From the NCBI GenBank assembly GCA_030248215.1, contig JASANG010002570.1, positions 1 through 64,000 on the forward strand: DNA of 64,000 bases, written 5' to 3'. A model generated the notes under the pieces. The model searched no databases and was not told where the DNA came from. It saw only the letters and a program-made list of their open reading frames with translations. Each line of letters opens with the position of its first letter. The first letter of the stretch is position 1. The DNA is from Enoplolaimus lenunculus (Eukaryota; Nematoda; Enoplea; Enoplida; Thoracostomopsidae). The translations under genes and the position numbers were made by a program. Shown here in pieces: positions 39,800 through 50,142 of the stretch.

Positions 39800-40490
39800 T
39801 AATTAATAAGTAAGTAAGTGTTTATTACTGGCATCGTCAGACAGCTCAGCAGGTCGGATCAAGCTTATCTGCCATCATTGTCGTCTTGCTGACGATGACA
39901 AAGCTTAATACTGAAATCCGATTGCCAGTTATACGCATACGAAAAGATATTCAAAAGTAGGGAATATCAAATCCAAACAAGGGGTCACCGCCGCTGAAAG
40001 CCATTCAAGGAGGTTCGAGCAGAACAGGCTAAAAGAAACGTTAAACTTAGGTCTTTTTTTTAAATTTTAAAAATTTTGAGACAGGTTATAGGGTCCAGGG
40101 GAGTTACAGGGGCCTTGAACGAGCAGATTTATGGTGGATCAAGGTATCGAATCCCACACCGGTGCTGCACAGCAGTAAATATTTTGGCCCGTGTAAAGAT
40201 CAGGGGCGGAAACGTTTTTTCTGTGGGACTAGAAAAGAGCTTAAGCATTAACTAATATTTTGCTTGGCTTTGGCTTAGGTTTAGGCTTAGGAATATGCTC
40301 GTTTTTGCACTTAGGCTTAAGCTTAGGCTTAGGAATATGCTCGTTTTTGCGCTTAGGCTTAAGCTTAGGCTTAGGCTTAAGAATACGCTTATAATACTGT
40401 TCCGCTCATGTTCTTTACATTGGCCAATATTTTGATGGTAAATGAATCAGGCTAGGCCACTCAGCACAATAGGTAACATCAAAATTAAAT
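39800..40490 (-). mobile_element. tRNA-headed SINE, split by a type A element
   Basis: Read on the minus strand, GTGCTGAGTGGCCTAGCCTG (near 40470) resembles an A box and GTGTGGGATTCGATACC (near 40150) a B box, once the nested element 40186-40425 and one 8-bp duplication are removed. A body of about 300 bp follows, and the copy ends AATAAACACTTACTTACTTA near 39803, a tail typical of SINEs and their partner LINEs. The A-to-B distance is longer than in a normal tRNA. No other copy is in the window. Confidence 0.5.
40186..40425 (+). mobile_element. Type A GGCC/TTAGGC element with perfect 8-bp duplication
   Basis: AATATTTT occurs at 40178-40185 and 40426-40433. GGCCCGTGTAAAGATCAGGG at the left and CATGTTCTTTACATTGGCC at the right. 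Its spacer AATATGCTCGTTTTTGCGC occurs twice in a 50-bp internal repeat. Confidence 0.92.
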
Positions 40491-40597
40491 CACTGAACTC
40501 AAATACTTTTTTGAAACCTACGTTTTATGTACCACAATCCGTCGTCAGGACAGCTAAGGCTTAAAGCTTAAACATAAACGTAAGCTTACGCCAATCG

Positions 40598-40672
40598 ATT
40601 AACAACAAATTGTCGAGTCAACGAGATTTCGAATTACAAGTTGTCTGTCGACGAGTTATCGAATTGTCGTGC
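40598..40672. repeat. GACAATTCGTCG-family fragment
   Basis: AACAAATTGTCGAGTCAACG and GACGAGTTATCGAATTGTCG, next to a hexamer patch at 40556-40590. Confidence 0.5.
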
Positions 40673-40888
40673 TAACTTATGTTGGGTCAGTACAATTTTT
40701 TTCATAGGTTACGCTCCATAGCCCCCCACTCTCGTACATTTTGCTTCCAAAAATAAGACATCATCAATGCCGTTATATTTGTAAAATTTCCTCTTTACAA
40801 CACTTCAATTCTAAAAGAAAAATTGCAAATTCGTTTCTATTTTACTTATTTGCGAGGGGGCGGAACGCATACTGGAAATGTTTCATTG

Positions 40889-41062
40889 CAGTGGCGAATC
40901 CAGGATATCAAAATGGGTGGGGCCAAAATTTCACAGGTAATAAACTTACTTTTGACACATACACAAACCACGAACTATTGTAACAAAATTGCTATATAAT
41001 TTTTGTCGAGATGCTGTTGGGGGGGCCACGGCCGGGGTGGCCCCCCCATGGATCCGCCATTG
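40889..41062. mobile_element. Short GCGGATCC-ended element
   Basis: CAGTGGCGAATCCAGGATAT opens and CATGGATCCGCCATTG closes the copy. The interior (GGGTGGGGCCAAAATTTC ... GGGGGGGCCACGG) differs from the other members, so only the ends are shared. Confidence 0.6.
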
Positions 41063-41267
41063 TTATATTGTGTAGTTTAGCGAATGGGAAACAAAGCTTA
41101 GGCGTGTAAGTGGTTTTAGAAATGTTATAGAGTGGGGGGTGGGTGGGGCGAAGTGAAATATTGTTCTATTGAACAGCTAAGTGTGCAGGTATTGCACTTT
41201 GATGAAATTGAGAATACAAATAAGAAAACGTCGCAAGTGAAAGACAGCCGGGCCCGTAATCCAAAGC

Positions 41268-41420
41268 AGCGAGCCAGGGGGGGGGCTCAGCCACCCCCTG
41301 GAAATTTTTTGGCCCCCTTAGAAAACTTTCAACCTTGCTTGTAAGTCAATAAAAACCTTTACATGCTCCTCCTGACAGAATTTTTAGTCCCCCCGTAGCA
41401 AGGTGAACTAGCTACAGGCC
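41268..41420 (-). mobile_element. CCCGTAGCC-family element
   Basis: GGGGGGCTCAGCCACCCCCT, CAACCTTGCTTGTAAGTC and CCCCGTAGCAAGGTGAAC, ending AGCTACAGGCC. Confidence 0.65.
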
Positions 41421-42301
41421 TGGGTTCGGGCTGATAAGAATTCTATGCTAGGAAAATTTTCGTCACCCCCTCGGCACTAGCGGTCGCGGCCTTTAGTAAC
41501 AAGTCTACGTTCTGGGGCTTGAACTATTTACCCTAGTGCCGGAGCAGGCTTCAGTTGAAGCCCCCAACATTCCCGGGTAAAGGCCCCTTGCGATGATCAA
41601 AATATTGGTCAAATTCAGATGAATATCAACGGATATTTTTAGTTTACAATCTTGTTAGGAGGGACCCTCGTTGAGGTGGGACTCCCAAATGGGAGTGTCA
41701 GACCGGGGGTCCCTCGTTGAGGTGGCTCCCCCCAATGTAGGGTATACGGATTCGCTGCTCCTGCCTTGCGTTTTCTTTTCGCTCACTTCTTTTTGTAAAT
41801 AGACATATTTCACTGTCACAACAAAGTGAAACCCGTCTATTAGTGATCTTTGAACAAGGATTCATTACAATATTTATATGTATAATTGCAGTTGTTAAAG
41901 TGCAATGTCAACACACTTAAAGAGTGCATGCAAACTGCAGAATAACACCTTATAACTGCAACTTTTTGCTGTTCTGCGTTTCGCTCGTTTGTGAACGCTT
42001 TAGAGAGAGGCTGCACTTGAGCGTAGACTCACAGATCGAAGGGAAGCAAATACTTAACATTTTTAGTTTTTTTAAACTTTTTAAAATCAGCAACTTTTCG
42101 ACTTCTGGTCAGGTATGCAATGGCTTAAGGGTGTCGTCTCTCGAGTTCATTTCCAGATGGTATACCTTGGTGTAAAGGGGTTTTTTGGCGACGGAGCGTA
42201 GCGATCGACGAAGCGTTCCATGTTTAGAAACCAACAGGTTGTGGTGAAGCCTATAAATGTGTCTTATTTAGTGTTCCTGTAACGAATTTCGGGTGTGTAT
42301 A
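41421..42301. other. Unassigned sequence
   Basis: GGGACCCTCGTTGAGGTGG and GGGGTCCCTCGTTGAGGTGG form a direct repeat near 41660-41720. An 83-codon frame (41924-42175) has no recognised domain. Confidence 0.4.
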
Positions 42302-42451
42302 TGTCGTAGACCAAGTCGTAATTGAGCCTAATTCCGATCGTAGACCAAATCGTAATTAAGCCTAATTCCGAATTGCGCTAGTCCAAAGTGGAATTATGTC
42401 CCGGACTATTCCAATTCGGAATTTAGCTAAATTACGACTTGGGATGCGACA
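42302..42451. mobile_element. CGTAATT-family element with a duplicated left end
   Basis: GTAGACCAAGTCGTAATTGA is repeated about 40 bp later as GTAGACCAAATCGTAATTAA. The right end TTTAGCTAAATTACGACTTG mirrors it, with GTGGAATTATGTCCC in the centre. Confidence 0.7.
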
Positions 42452-42637
42452 TATATCCCTTTTGTGCCATCCCTGTATATACATCCATTTATAGTAGTAG
42501 AAGATTGTTGCTTTTGATATTTTTTCTTAGCCAACTAATTATTCTACAACCTACAAAACTGTCCTAATTGATATCATCACTTCTCGAGGAATTTCAGTGT
42601 ACAAATCCGCTTTATTTTCTTTTTATATATGCAGCCA

Positions 42638-42890
42638 CCAGCGGATCCAGAGAGGGAGGTGGAAAGCTTGCACCCCCTCGTAAGAAAATTATTTGTGATA
42701 AAACGGTAAGGTGCCCCCTACCTTAAAATGTTTCCCTCTCAGAAAATTGTTTTGTGATAAAATGTTAAGGTCCCCTACTTTACACTTTGTCGTCGCGAAT
42801 GGCACATATATAGCATACAGCAACAAATTGCGTTTCATAACTTTTACTATCCCGCCGGCCGCTGTCAGAAATTTTTTGAATCCGCCTCTG
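42638..42890. mobile_element. GCGGATCC-ended element
   Basis: CAGCGGATCCAGAGAGGGAG opens the copy. GATAAAACGGTAAGGTGC and CAAATTGCGTTTCATAAC follow, and it ends TTTTTGAATCCGCCTCTG. It also carries GGCACATATATAGCATACAG, shared with the copy at 57030. Confidence 0.7.
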
Positions 42891-43059
42891 TAAGCAGTTG
42901 TGGCCTGAGCATTTTTTCAATTTTGTTTTCTAATTTCGTTTTTTGTCAAATTTTTCATCTCGATGTCGAGTTAAATTAATCTGTAAAATTTTGTAATCAA
43001 ACCTTAATCCAGGTGGATTTGAACTGACAAACTATTAATCTTAATGCTGTTATTTCTCA

Positions 43060-43096
43060 GCTCTCTTTCTTTCTCTCTTTCTCTCTTTCTCTCTTT
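43060..43096 (+). repeat. (CTTT/CTCT)n microsatellite
   Basis: Alternating CTCT and TTCT tetramers. Confidence 0.9.
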
Positions 43097-43448
43097 ATCA
43101 GTAGTTCATACTTTTTTCTGAGTTCTGTTAGGGTCATTGCGCGTTTAAACAGCGTGTAACGCCTCTCATTTCCCCCAATACCTTCGCGATCATAATTTTC
43201 GTTTTCCTTACACCGTCGCTTATTTTCACCTTCAAAATTCGTTGTAAAAACGTCAAATTTACTGTTTCAACTCATTAACTATCGCGTAAAATTGAAATTT
43301 GTTCTATTAATGAAATTTTTTTTGTGTCATGTGTAGCTTTTTTTTGCAATTTCAAAAACATCCTTTCAGTTTCCGACTATAATAAATGCTGGGGTCAATA
43401 ATAGTGGCTCATCTGTGAAGTTTTTTGGAAAAATTTAAAGTATTTTCA

Positions 43449-43619
43449 TACCGCAAAAAATGGTGAGTCAAACTTGACTCCGCCAGAGTCAGATTCGACT
43501 CACTGAATGACTCAGCGAGTCGAATTTGACTCTGGCGGAGTTGAATTTTGACGCAATCTCTGTAGTTCGGAAAAGCCTATTTCGGACAGAGTCAATTTAG
43601 CTCACCATTGTTTGCAGTT
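43449..43619 (+). mobile_element. GAGTC foldback element
   Basis: TACCGCAAAAAATGGTGAGT at the left, CGCCAGAGTCAGATTCGACT and TGACTCTGGCGGAGTTGA in the centre, and TAGCTCACCATTGTTTGCAG at the right. The left arm is shortened. Confidence 0.7.
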
Positions 43620-43981
43620 GCAGAAGATTTGAGATTCGTTTGTTGTTGAAATTCGGTGTGATTGCTTGTATTTTAGGTTGAAACTAAAATTTTCAAAATA
43701 TTCTTTCATTTCTGCACATAATTAAATATTTCGTATTGTTGCAATATTGAACCTAATTTTATACGATTGTTAAAAATAACACCTGGGGTTCCATCAAACT
43801 TTAGGCTTTTCATGATCCGCGTAACCCGAAATCAGGTCCGTATTGTCAATTCCGCCTTAGACCAGTTAGACTATGCATGGTTTGTCTTGACCCCTTAACC
43901 AACACATGACCGGCGGGGTAGGCCCTTGATTTTAAGGGTTTCCAAATTGAAAATTGACCGTGAGATTTTATGGCTTAAATC

Positions 43982-44035
43982 TTATTACTAACGATTGTGA
44001 TAGGTGCTGCACACATTTGAGAATATTTTAAGATT
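43982..44035 (+). repeat. TATCRCCA element fragment
   Basis: TATTACTAACGATTGTGATA, then GGTGCTGCACACATTTGAGA ATAT, the end motif of the element at 11611. Confidence 0.55.
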
Positions 44036-44187
44036 GACAAACGAAACACAAACCGTTTATTATTAAATAAAAATAGACTTAATGTGTTAAATTTTGACAC
44101 ATTTGTGTGTTGTATTGTTGGTTAAAATTAGTTTACAACTAAAAATAGTAGCATTGAAAAACTAAATGCTTGCTAAGTCTAAAGTTC

Positions 44188-44430
44188 AAGGGTGCGCTGT
44201 ACTTGTCGTTCGGCGCCGTCCGCCACCGTCCGTCACTACACGGTATCGTACGTGAGTTATTTCCCCACGATACCGCACGGTGTCGGAGGGCGTCGGACGG
44301 GTGACCGACGGTGACGCACCGGTGACAGACGGTGACGGACGGCGCCGGCCATGTTACGGACGGTGACGCACGGAGCCGGACGGGTGACGCACGACGCCGG
44401 ACGTCAACAAAAGTATTGCGCAACCTTAAA
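44188..44430. mobile_element. CpG-rich GACGG palindrome element
   Basis: AAGGGTGCGCTGTACTTGTC at the left is mirrored by ACAAAAGTATTGCGCAACCTT. The centre is ACACGGTATCGTACGTGAGT ... CCACGATACCGCACGG. The right arm holds about eight GTGACGGACGG-like units. It is highly CpG-rich. The 94-codon minus-strand frame is Arg/Val/Ser-rich from composition only. Confidence 0.75.
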
Positions 44431-44479
44431 TCTTAACACGAAAATTTAATTTTGATCCCTGTTAGTGGGCCTAGACCTA

Positions 44480-44595
44480 AGTGGTCACCCATTGATTCGC
44501 AATGGGCATACAAGCAAGGTTGAAAATTTTCAAGTAAATTCTTCCAGAGGAAAGTTGAGTCCTCCCGCCCCCTCCTTGACTACAGGCCCTCGCCT
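44480..44595 (+). repeat. Weak CCCGTAGCC-family remnant
   Basis: GGGCATACAAGCAAGGTTGA, AAATTTTCAAGTAAATTC and GACTACAGGCCC recall the family core and terminus. Confidence 0.35.
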
Positions 44596-45786
44596 TTGAC
44601 TGGCACCAAGTTTAACCACAGAAATGCTCAATAATCACGCGTTATATCGTCGGCGTGGGGGGGCTGTAACATCTCCCCTTATTCGCGGTCTGTAATTTTA
44701 GTCCCGGTACAGCAATTAGTAGCTTACACGCAGATGACGCGCATACAGCACGTGTGCCGCTGCCATTAACCTGTGTTTTAGGTGTTAATTAAGTATTTGC
44801 TTTTCCAATCGTAAAGCCATCGTTCAATGTTGCTCTGGCGTTTAATCGACTGAATATCGGTTGAAAATTTGTCCCTGAATGCAATTAACACATTTTGTCT
44901 TAAAATTTTAACACAAATTTCAATCTCGATGACATGTTAAATGGGGTTCATTGTGTTTAGTTTGGCCTAAAGGCGAATCCGGAAATATGATAGAGAAGTA
45001 GTCAAATTTGAAAAAATGTGTGATGGTTTTAATCACAGCGGTTGCTGTAGAATTTTTCTCAAAGATTTCTTAAAATGATAAAGACAGGCATTTTTTGCAT
45101 TAAATTTGACAATTAAGCCACTTTGGGCAAAGCACCCAAGAAATTGTTAGCCAATTTGAAATTGTTTCACCGAACCTAGTGACCACGCAAGGGATCAGCC
45201 GTTTCTAGTCAATTGGTGAGTCCTCGTTGTAAAGGCGCTGTGATGTTTGTGAGCCACGCTAATTTAACCGTTAAAGATTTCGGTTAAGAGTCGGCAAATA
45301 TTTTAAGAAGCGAAATTAGATTTGAATTTGAATTTTCAAATTGAATTAAAACATCGCGGGTTCGAGTCCCATTGCATCCGTAGCATAATTTTCGTGAAGG
45401 GCTCTATATGGTACTGCTTAACTTGGAAGCATTAATATAAAAAAGCACCGTTTGCATTTTGTGTTTTTCAACTTCAATCCATGTTTCAATCTTAGTTTCG
45501 ATATTTCAAAATTTACATGTTTCGAATTGCCTGCGTATGATTAGGCTTGATAAATCAGCAGGTATTCAAGTCCGGTGGCAACTGTTTTGATTTTATACAA
45601 ATATTTTTCTATACGATGAGATTTTCGAAGTTAACAAGATTCGAATTCGGAATGGACATTTTCAAAATTTCGGTACGCTCAGATTCAGAATTGGAATAAT
45701 AGTGAATTTGTGCTACCCTGCTCCAAGTATTTTGAGCTGGCTACGGTCCAACCGTGAAATGATTGCATTAAGCCATCACACAGGCA
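44596..45786. other. Unassigned sequence
   Basis: A B-box-like CGGGTTCGAGTCCC lies at 45357-45370, but no A box lies at tRNA distance. No frame or family was recognised. Confidence 0.45.
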
Positions 45787-45944
45787 GGCCCGAAGCCAGT
45801 TCACATTGCTTGGGAGGCTAAAACATTTTCAGGAGGAACATACAAGGGTTTTCAAAGACAAGCAAGTTTGAAAATTTTCTAAAAGGTCCAAAATTATTCC
45901 AGGGCAGAGTGAGCCCCACCCTGGTCTCCCCTTGGATACGGGCT
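45787..45944 (+). mobile_element. CCCGTAGCC-family element
   Basis: GGCCCGAAGCCAGTTCACAT, GGGAGGCTAAAACATTTTCA and TTTTCTAAAAGGTCC follow the family order, ending CCTTGGATACGGGC. Confidence 0.6.
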
Positions 45945-46455
45945 TGCACACAGGGCCCGCGCGTTCCATAAAAGTTGTTGATCAAATAAGACTTCTAATT
46001 TAAAACTCCACACAAGATCTGTGTTTAGCTCAATGGTCACTTGAGATGGCTTCCCAAAAACGTTTTGTCTGAGATGTCTTGTTCAATTTCACATAACCGA
46101 CCCAGCCAAAATATCTGTACGGATACCCAGGCACCAAACACTTAGGGGTCATCACAGCCTGTGGCAGATCTGGACATTTCTGATGAGAAAATTTGGAAGC
46201 TCGCGAGTCACGCGAGCGAGAAACCGAACGCAATTCTAGTATTAAATCTTATCACAAAATTTTTGGTTTTGATCGTTGTTGGGGGGGGGGGCGTAGTTTA
46301 GGTGGTCCCCTTTGTATCTGCCGGTAGGGTAAGTACAACGAGTTGAGATGAATAAAGCCAGCAATTCGAGTTCCAATTAAGCTTGAGTGTTTAGTTATAA
46401 GAGGCGTATCGGCGAGAGATTGAGCAACTTGGCTCGCAAATTACAATTTTATGGC
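45945..46455. other. Unassigned sequence with a dispersed motif
   Basis: CGCAATTCTAGTATTAAATC at 46229-46248 is the motif shared with 30101 and 56683. A G-run of ten lies near 46280. An A-box-like TTTAGCTCAATGGTCA at 46023 has no proper B box. Confidence 0.4.
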
Positions 46456-46705
46456 GGCCAATGTTACTTTTGGGGCCGTGTAACTATAGATTAAGCGTAT
46501 TCCTAAGCCTAAGCCTAAGCGTTGCAAAAACGTATCCCTAAGCCTAAGCCTAAACGTTGCAAAAGCGTATTTCTAAGCCTAAGCGTTTCAAAAGCGTATT
46601 CCTAAAGCCTAAGTTTAAGCCTAAGTAAAAATGTCGTCTAGAATGTTCGCCTACTCTTTTACAGACCCACTACAAACCGGGACGGCCCTAAAAGTAACAC
46701 GGGCC
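46456..46705 (-). mobile_element. Type C GGCC/TTAGGC element with perfect 8-bp duplication
   Basis: TTTATGGC occurs at 46448-46455 and 46706-46713. Left end GGCCAATGTTACTTTTGGGG; right end CGGCCCTAAAAGTAACACGGGCC. Three type C spacers (CGTTGCAAAAACGTATCC and variants) break the array. Confidence 0.93.
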
Positions 46706-47054
46706 TTTATGGCTATGAAAAGATTGGGGTTTAATTTTTTCCAACGATAGACGATAAGTGTTTTGAAATTTTACAATTTTGATATCCTATTTTAACCAAA
46801 ATTTTCGATATTTTAAAATTAACAAATTGCTCGGATTTGTGTACTTTGGTTGAAAATTCGGTTTGATATATGTACGTTGTCCAGGGTGCGATTACGGTTC
46901 GCCACTGATGTCGCCAGAAGCATAGGCAGGTTTTTAAGAATTTTTAATATTGTAATTTGACTAATTTCACGGAAGAGCAATAATTTTTAAATTCGTGATG
47001 TATTAGCTAATATTTTTTCCGATTTGGCTTGTCCGGTTGAGGGATAGGTAGATT
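46706..47054. other. Unassigned sequence
   Basis: AT-rich. GTCCAGGGTGCGATTACGG near 46879 weakly recalls the CCGGA-family end. Nothing else. Confidence 0.35.
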
Positions 47055-47251
47055 GACCCATGTATAGAACAGGACCGGAACCAGTAGTATAAGCGTTTTG
47101 CTAAGACTATGCCTAAGCGTAAGCGTAAGCGCAAGGAAGAACCCTATGAATAAGCCTAAGCGTAAGCCTACGCAAACAAGTTAGTCTAAAGCTTAAACTG
47201 ACTATTACAGCCCCGCCGGAAACGGATCCGGCCATATTCTATACATGGGTC
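47055..47251 (-). mobile_element. Type B GGCC/TTAGGC element
   Basis: GACCCATGTATAGAACAGGA at the left and CATATTCTATACATGGGTC at the right, so both GGCC ends carry the same compensating change to GACC. Flanks GGTAGATT / GGTACATC match 6 of 8. Confidence 0.88.
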
Positions 47252-47562
47252 GGTACATCTTACCACCCCCCTGGATTGCCCACTGAGACAAATTGATTCT
47301 CCAAACCATACAATCCCGGCTAACACGGACATCTGCGTAGATTTTTGCCAGTTGCCTATCCGGCTTATATATTCATTGCGTTAAACAATATTGTTGACGA
47401 TAAGGGTGGTGTCCAAGAGCAGGGCTTAGGTCTCAAACCAATTTGGCATTTTTGTCAAGAGGATTTTAGCAAAATTCTTGCATTCTTCTCCTACAAAATT
47501 TTAGCCACCCTAAATATGCTTAACCAGGTACAGGTCAGTCCTACCCTATTTCTAAAATCCTG
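47252..47562. other. Unassigned sequence
   Basis: A 78-codon frame (47345-47581) runs into the next element. No domain was recognised. Confidence 0.4.
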
Positions 47563-47572
47563 GTCATACCGC

Positions 47573-47732
47573 GTCCCGTAGCCAACCGGAGACAGAAAGG
47601 TTCAGTCTCCCTGGAAAATTTTTTGCACCCCTTGCAAATTTTTAACCGTGCTTGTAAGTCATTAAATTCCCGTTGAACGCCCCTGCTGAAAATTTGGAGC
47701 CCCCCTAGCAAGGTGAGCTGGCTACGGGCCTT
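47573..47732 (-). mobile_element. CCCGTAGCC-family element with a 10-bp flanking repeat
   Basis: GTCATACCGC lies at 47563-47572 and 47733-47742. The element opens GTCCCGTAGCCAACCGGA and closes GAGCTGGCTACGGGCCTT. Confidence 0.8.
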
Positions 47733-47974
47733 GTCATACCGCTGGTTTTTTGGACAATGCTAGGAATATGGCGAATATTTCAATATAGGCGAACCATTTT
47801 AAACGTATATATGTGTTTTTCAAAATATTTTTTGAATTTTCAAATTGTCGGCTTATTCATATTTACCTTGGGCATTTTCCGAATTCCGCTTTCTGCTATT
47901 CAATATTAATTTGAGAAGGGTGTGTTTTTAGGCAAATTGTTAGCTGTGATGTCGTGCCAAGATGCACGTATGGG

Positions 47975-48125
47975 CCCGTAGCAAGTCGGCAGGTGGGGGC
48001 ACGCTACTCTTGGAAAAACTTTGGCCGACCTAGAAAGTTGTCAACCATGCTTATAAGTCAACGAAAACCTCTGTATGCCCACTCGTGAAAAATTTTAGCG
48101 ATTCTAGAAAGGTGAGCTGGCTACG
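47975..48125 (-). mobile_element. CCCGTAGCC-family element with a 12-bp flanking repeat
   Basis: TGCACGTATGGG lies at 47963-47974 and 48126-48137. The element runs CCCGTAGCAAGTCGGCAGG to GTGAGCTGGCTACG. With the previous copy this defines the family boundaries. Confidence 0.8.
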
Positions 48126-48137
48126 TGCACGTATGGG

Positions 48138-48525
48138 CGTTCTCAGATTAGGGCCATGGGTTCGTGCTGTACCATAAAGAGTTCGGCGTGTTTGAAAGGG
48201 TCGAAAGGTTTGATGAACCGGTGGGTGATAATTTCACATGATCTATGCTGGTTGCCTAAGCATGTTTTGTTACCTACCAAAAACCATAAATGCTAAAACA
48301 CGTTTATTTTTAAATATTTCAAGACTGTTGTAACTTGTAGAATACATTTTGTATTTTTTGCTGAACAAAATTTGAATGTGTTAACTGTCGTTGAGTTTTT
48401 GAGTTTTCCAAAGATTTTGTGAAAAATTAATTTTAAGCTGGCGCTAGTTTTAGCTCTCATTAGCAGCAGCTCATGATAGCTAAAACTAGCGCAATTGAAT
48501 CTGAAAATCACGTAAACCTTTCCTG
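48138..48525. other. Unassigned sequence
   Basis: A perfect hairpin, TAGTTTTAGCT...AGCTAAAACTA, lies at about 48446-48490 inside a 72-codon minus-strand frame. No family was recognised. Confidence 0.4.
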
Positions 48526-48780
48526 TACTGTAAATTTCAGTGAGTTGATTTTAACTGAGAATGAGTTGAATTATTCAGTCTTAGGACTTTCAGATCTCAG
48601 AATTTTGAGTCAATAAAACTCACACAGATAATTATTCAATTCACCCGGGATCAACAGAACTCAGAGCGGCAATCAACTCAACTTTTAGTTTGAGTTAATG
48701 TTTACTGCATCAACTCAGAAATAACCAAGTCTCTAGCTGCGTTCATTAATCAACTCATTGGAATTTACTGTGATATTTTT
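48526..48780 (+). mobile_element. GAGTTGA element
   Basis: TACTGTAAATTTCAGTGAGT at the left and CAACTCATTGGAATTTACTG at the right, with inverted GAGTTGA motifs between them. It grades into the tandem array that follows. Confidence 0.65.
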
Positions 48781-49280
48781 TTCTTTGCGACAAATTTTCC
48801 GACCCTGTCAGGGATTCAGATAGAACTCAGAAATTTGAGTTGTTTCAATTCATTCTGAGTTAATTAATAAACTCACACTGAGTCAACTCAACTCAGAGGG
48901 AGAATCAACTCAACTGACATTGCGTTAATATTTACTGTCATTAATTCAGAAATACCCAACTCGCTAGCTGCGTTGATTAATCAACTCATTGGAATTTACT
49001 GTGATATTTTTTCTTTGCGACAAATTTTTCGACCCTGTCAGGGATTCAGATAGAACTCAGAAATTTGAGTTGTTTCAATTCATTCTGAGTTAATTAATAA
49101 ACTCACACTGAGTCAACTCAAGTCAGAGGGAGAATCAACTCAACTGACATTGAGTTAATATTTACTGTCATTAATTCAGAAATATCCAACTCGCAATCTG
49201 AATTGATTAATCAACTCATTGGAATTTACTGTGATATTTTGTCTTTGCGACAAATATTCCGACCCTGTCAGGAATTCAGG
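48735..49280 (+). repeat. 230-bp tandem repeat built on a GAGTTGA element
   Basis: TTCTTTGCGACAAAT recurs at 48781, 49011 and 49241, an exact 230-bp period. Each unit contains the right half of a GAGTTGA element plus CGACCCTGTCAGGGATTCAG. Units 1 and 2 are nearly identical. Confidence 0.9.
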
Positions 49281-49479
49281 TGCCGTGTAGCACCACTCAC
49301 AGCTTCCATTCACGATTCTATATCCTAAAACGGTTTCTGTTTTAAGCATCGTAGGATTTTAATGAAATTCTGAATATGTCTGATAAGGACTAGCAATGGC
49401 CATAGCCACGCGAACGAAGAAATTAATATCGTTCTTTTAGTAATAGAATATGAGCTTTTGAAGGTTGCACTTGAGTTTA

Positions 49480-49654
49480 GCCCGGGCCCGTTGTCAAGGG
49501 AGGGGCCACGAGGGGCTCAGCCCCTTCCCCCTGGAAAATTTTGGCCCCCCTAGAAAGTTTTAAACCGTGCTTGTAACTCATTGAAAACCGTTGAATGCCG
49601 CTCGTGAAAAATTTTTTAGCCACCCCGTAGCAAGGTGAGATGGCTACGAGCCTG
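49480..49654 (-). mobile_element. CCCGTAGCC-family element
   Basis: GCCCGGGCCCGTTGTCAAGG, GAGGGGCTCAGCCCCTTCCC, CGTGCTTGTAACTCATTG and CACCCCGTAGCAAGGTGAG, ending TGGCTACGAGCC. Confidence 0.65.
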
Positions 49655-50142
49655 GTTCAGTCGCACTTTTGGTTGTTTATGCATAGGGTACGTAAGTTTC
49701 AGGGACATTTTAACCACCGTTGCAAATATTATGCTCCACTTTTGAATTGGGCAAATCCAGCATTGGCCCCAGCTTGAAATGTTTGGCTCGTGTTAAAAAG
49801 ACCTGCAAGCCAAGGTTATGCCTTGGCTTTACGCTAAGCGAGCCTTCCGGCCTCCGAGACCGCTAGTTTTATTGTCTTTCAGTAGGCAAGCATAAACGTA
49901 GACCACAATTGCAATGCTGACCTGTTGGCAAATGTGAACATTCCTCTGCAGTATAAAAGACATAAGATGTATGGGCGTTAGCCAGGATTACGCTTCGAGA
50001 TAGTGTAATTTTATGAAAATTTTTTACCGTGGTTGTACCCGGAAGGTTATTCCAAACCTGTCTGTGCTGCCTATCCCTTATTTTGTATTAAGCCCGTACC
50101 AGGTACTCGAATACTAACAATAAATGTTCAGTTTCTATTTTC
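49655..50142. other. Unassigned sequence
   Basis: CCAAGGTTATGCCTTGG at about 49812 is a small hairpin. No frame or family was recognised. Confidence 0.4.

Noticed and set aside
45357-45370. B-box-like CGGGTTCGAGTCCC
   Set aside because: No A box at tRNA distance upstream and no stems that pair.
46023-46090. tRNA-like sequence starting TTTAGCTCAATGGTCA
   Set aside because: The only B-box candidate (TTGTTCAATTTC) is poor and the stems do not pair.
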